Positions 62,440 through 64,000 of a stretch of 64,000 bases of DNA are shown here, piece by piece; positions within the stretch are counted from its first letter, which is position 1; each line of letters opens with the position of its first letter. The stretch is from Rhodoferax sp. AJA081-3. GTDB taxonomy: Bacteria > Pseudomonadota > Gammaproteobacteria > Burkholderiales > Burkholderiaceae_C. The notes beneath the pieces are model-generated. The model had not been told where the DNA came from. It saw nothing but the letters and a program-made list of their open reading frames with translations, and did not search any database. The DNA is taken from NCBI RefSeq assembly GCF_017798165.1, contig NZ_CP059068.1, forward strand, positions 1,302,001 to 1,366,000. Reading direction: 5' to 3'. A program made the position numbers and the translations under genes.

Positions 62440-62556
62440 AACGCACTCCCTTTCCAGTTGATCTGGTGGGGAGTATTGCGAGAGCGCAGGTTTTTGTATT
62501 GAACGAAATTGCACGGGCCACAACGAAGGCTTGCCTGGCGGTGCATGCCAACAGGC

Positions 62557-63411
62557 TCAACGGTCCAGTACAAGATCAGCCATCACCGGAAAGTGGTCCG
62601 ATGGATACCGCCGGTCCTGCGAATCGCTCAGGGTGCCAAACTTCAGCACGGTGATCTGGGGGCTGACGAAGATGTAGTCGATGCGTTCGGTGGGTGTGGC
62701 GTCCCATCGAAAACCGTTGAATGTGGCCTGAGGGCCATAGGGCGGCGTGGCGCTGTGCTCGCGTGCATCGCGCAGGGCATTGCGCATTGTCGCCATGGGT
62801 TCGGTGTCGGGGGTGGAGTTGAAGTCACCCACACAGACGACCGCGTGGTCACCCGCAATGGTTTGGATTTTGTGCAGCAGCAGCTTGGCCGACTCGCGCC
62901 TTGCGACTACACCCTGGTGGTCAAAATGCACCGAGAACACATAGAAGTTTTTGCCACTGTGCAGATCGCGCAGTTTCACCCAGCCGGCGATGCGGTTGCA
63001 ACACGGTGCGTCCCAGCCTTTGGAGGGAATATCCGGCGTCTCACTGAGCCAAAAGTGCCCCTGGTCCAACACGCTGAAACGCGACTTGCGGAAGAAGATG
63101 GCTGCGTGTTCACCCGCTGAGCGGCCATCATCACGGCCCACACCCACATGTGCATACCCATCCATCTGCGCAAGATCGATGATCTGCTCTGCCAGACCCT
63201 CCTGGGTGCCAAACACATCCAACCCATGGAAACGGATTGACGCGCTGACAAATGTTTTGCGGTGTGACCAGTCATTGGCACCATCACCCGGGTTGGCGTA
63301 GCGCAGGTTGTACGAGGCGACGCGCAGGCCGTCTTGCACGGGTGCCGCCTGCACCGGCGCAATCACCCCACAGCAGGCCGCAAGCCAAAGCCAAACAAGG
63401 ACCTTGGCCAC
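62557..63411 (-). CDS. Endonuclease/exonuclease/phosphatase (EEP) family protein
   Basis: A 284-residue exported EEP-fold protein. The signal peptide ends around PVQAA (residue 23). Catalytic motifs are [11 protein letters not shown] (Asn), [10 protein letters not shown] (Glu), [15 protein letters not shown] (Asp and Asn) and [11 protein letters not shown] (Asp-His). Enzymes of the family hydrolyse phosphodiesters or phosphomonoesters; secreted forms with this pattern are often sphingomyelinase-like or metal-dependent hydrolases. A GTG at 63411 is the start. It lies 3 bases after the intended stop of the permease gene and may be co-transcribed with it. Confidence 0.85.
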   Translation of the reverse strand: MAKVLVWLWLAACCGVIAPVQAAPVQDGLRVASYNLRYANPGDGANDWSHRKTFVSASIRFHGLDVFGTQEGLAEQIIDLAQMDGYAHVGVGRDDGRSAGEHAAIFFRKSRFSVLDQGHFWLSETPDIPSKGWDAPCCNRIAGWVKLRDLHSGKNFYVFSVHFDHQGVVARRESAKLLLHKIQTIAGDHAVVCVGDFNSTPDTEPMATMRNALRDAREHSATPPYGPQATFNGFRWDATPTERIDYIFVSPQITVLKFGTLSDSQDRRYPSDHFPVMADLVLDR

Positions 63412-63414
63412 GGC

Positions 63415-64000
63415 CTAACCCTTGACGCCGCCCGAGGTCAGCCCCCGACACGATCCAGCGTTGCGCGGCCAGAAACACCAGTGTGATCGGCAGACCCGAC
63501 AACACGGCCGCGGCGGCAAAGTCGCCCCACAGGTAGCGCTGTTCGTACAGGTAGTACTTGGAGCCGACCGCCAACGTCAGGTTGGGCTCTTCGCGCAGCA
63601 GCACGGATGCAATGGGGTATTCGATGATGGTGCCGATAAAGGCCAGCACAAACACCACCATCAGAATGGGAACGGCCATAGGCAGCAATACGCGGTAGAA
63701 GGTTTGCCACGAGGTGGCGCCGTCCACCTTGGCGCACTCTTCTATCTCGGTGGGTATGGTCTCGAAGTAACCCTTGATGGTCCAGATATGCATGGCCACG
63801 CCGCCGATATAGGCCACGATCAGGCCACCATGGGTCTCGATGCCCAACCAGGGAATGAAACCACCAATGGCTTCAAAAATGGCGTAGATGGCCACCAGGG
63901 CCACGGCCACCGGGAACATCTGCAGCAACAGCATGCTGTTCAAAATGGTGGTCTTGAAACGAAAGCGCAGGCGGGCAAAGCCATAGGCCGCGGTGGTGGA
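63415..64000 (-). CDS. Sugar ABC transporter permease, MalG family (partial, apparent frameshift)
   Basis: The C-terminal part of a MalG-type permease that runs off the right edge of the window. The EAA loop is present ([20 protein letters not shown]), as is the ending QRWIVSG that precedes the usual LTSGGVKG. A run of five Cs on the plus strand at 63442-63446 is one base longer than needed. With four, the frame continues to LTSGGVKG and stops at 63415; as read, it shifts and continues to 63284 inside the EEP gene. This could be a sequencing error or a real mutation. The substrate is probably an oligosaccharide. Confidence 0.7.

Noticed and set aside
61781..62560. A long in-frame N-terminal extension of the AraC gene
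   Set aside because: It reads through the LysE gene in another frame, while the LysE frame has clear membrane helices and a good start; the AraC protein begins naturally at 61780.

Overview
The window looks like a chromosomal segment of a betaproteobacterium of the Comamonadaceae (Rhodoferax/Polaromonas/Variovorax-like). The evidence is high-GC dense coding, a glucokinase-HexR fusion, a selenoneine locus of the Burkholderiales type, a complete aerobic Gram-negative envelope inventory (RND pumps, TonB receptor) and a dispersed intergenic repeat carrying CGGGGGCTAGAGGC of a style seen in this family. No rRNA, tRNA, CRISPR, insertion sequence or prophage was recognised. Genus is an inference; no 16S is present.

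Layout. 0-1.1 kb: a small secreted protein built of five 11-residue repeats and a GNAT acetyltransferase. 1.1-12.3 kb: a selenium region. A class I methyltransferase is coupled through TGATG to a selenoneine synthase (senA). Then comes a minus-strand ABC transporter of the phosphonate/selenate type, followed by an HMCES-like gene. Divergent from it lie senB (selenosugar synthase), senC (a SelD with an N-terminal flavoprotein domain) and a redoxin. 12.4-15.2 kb: a sulfane-sulfur module (persulfide-dioxygenase-like hydrolase, MFS exporter, ArsR-rhodanese regulator) with a shared TCTA-N8-TAGA operator. 15.2-17.4 kb: a MerR regulator with a YnfA-like protein, a His-tailed EamA transporter and a divergent Cys-rich membrane protein.

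17.5-28.1 kb: heavy-metal export, with a six-gene HME-RND operon (czcI-, C-, B- and A-like genes plus two small accessory genes), a transglutaminase-like protein, a Zn/Cd/Pb P-type ATPase and its CadR/PbrR regulator with a readable 19-bp-spacer promoter. 28.2-30.8 kb: a Crp/Fnr regulator, a degenerate EAL protein and a GGDEF protein. 30.9-36.3 kb: a double ArsA ATPase fused to a CxxC thioredoxin-fold domain, then an operon of VIT transporter, CDF exporter and a circularly permuted ATP-grasp protein. 36.5-42.2 kb: an arsenic operon (ArsO-like flavoprotein, MFS, ArsR, two unrelated arsenate reductases, AqpS aquaporin, ArsH) with no ArsB or Acr3, ending in a sigma-factor remnant.

42.3-49.7 kb: SigZ-type sigma factor, EVE protein, Ca2+/cation exchanger-like protein, a DUF885 peptidase, a HExxH protein and hypotheticals. 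49.8-64 kb: carbohydrate use, with a fused glucokinase-HexR regulator, a second glucokinase, a LacI-type palindrome in front of a large TonB receptor, then a PaaI-type thioesterase, a DUF1772 membrane protein coupled to a CE1/PHB-depolymerase-like esterase, a caspase-like protein, an AraC/LysE pair, an EEP phosphatase and the 3' part of a MalG-type sugar permease whose C-terminus is shifted by one base.

The unifying theme from about 1 to 42 kb is handling of chalcogens, metals and metalloids (Se, S, Zn/Cd/Pb, Mn/Fe, As), each with its own regulator. The points judged most worth checking are the methyltransferase coupled to senA, the thioredoxin-fold/ArsA fusion without an ArsB partner, the ATP-grasp gene in the VIT-CDF operon, and nine copies of a repeat, eight of which follow a stop codon in the same orientation as the gene.
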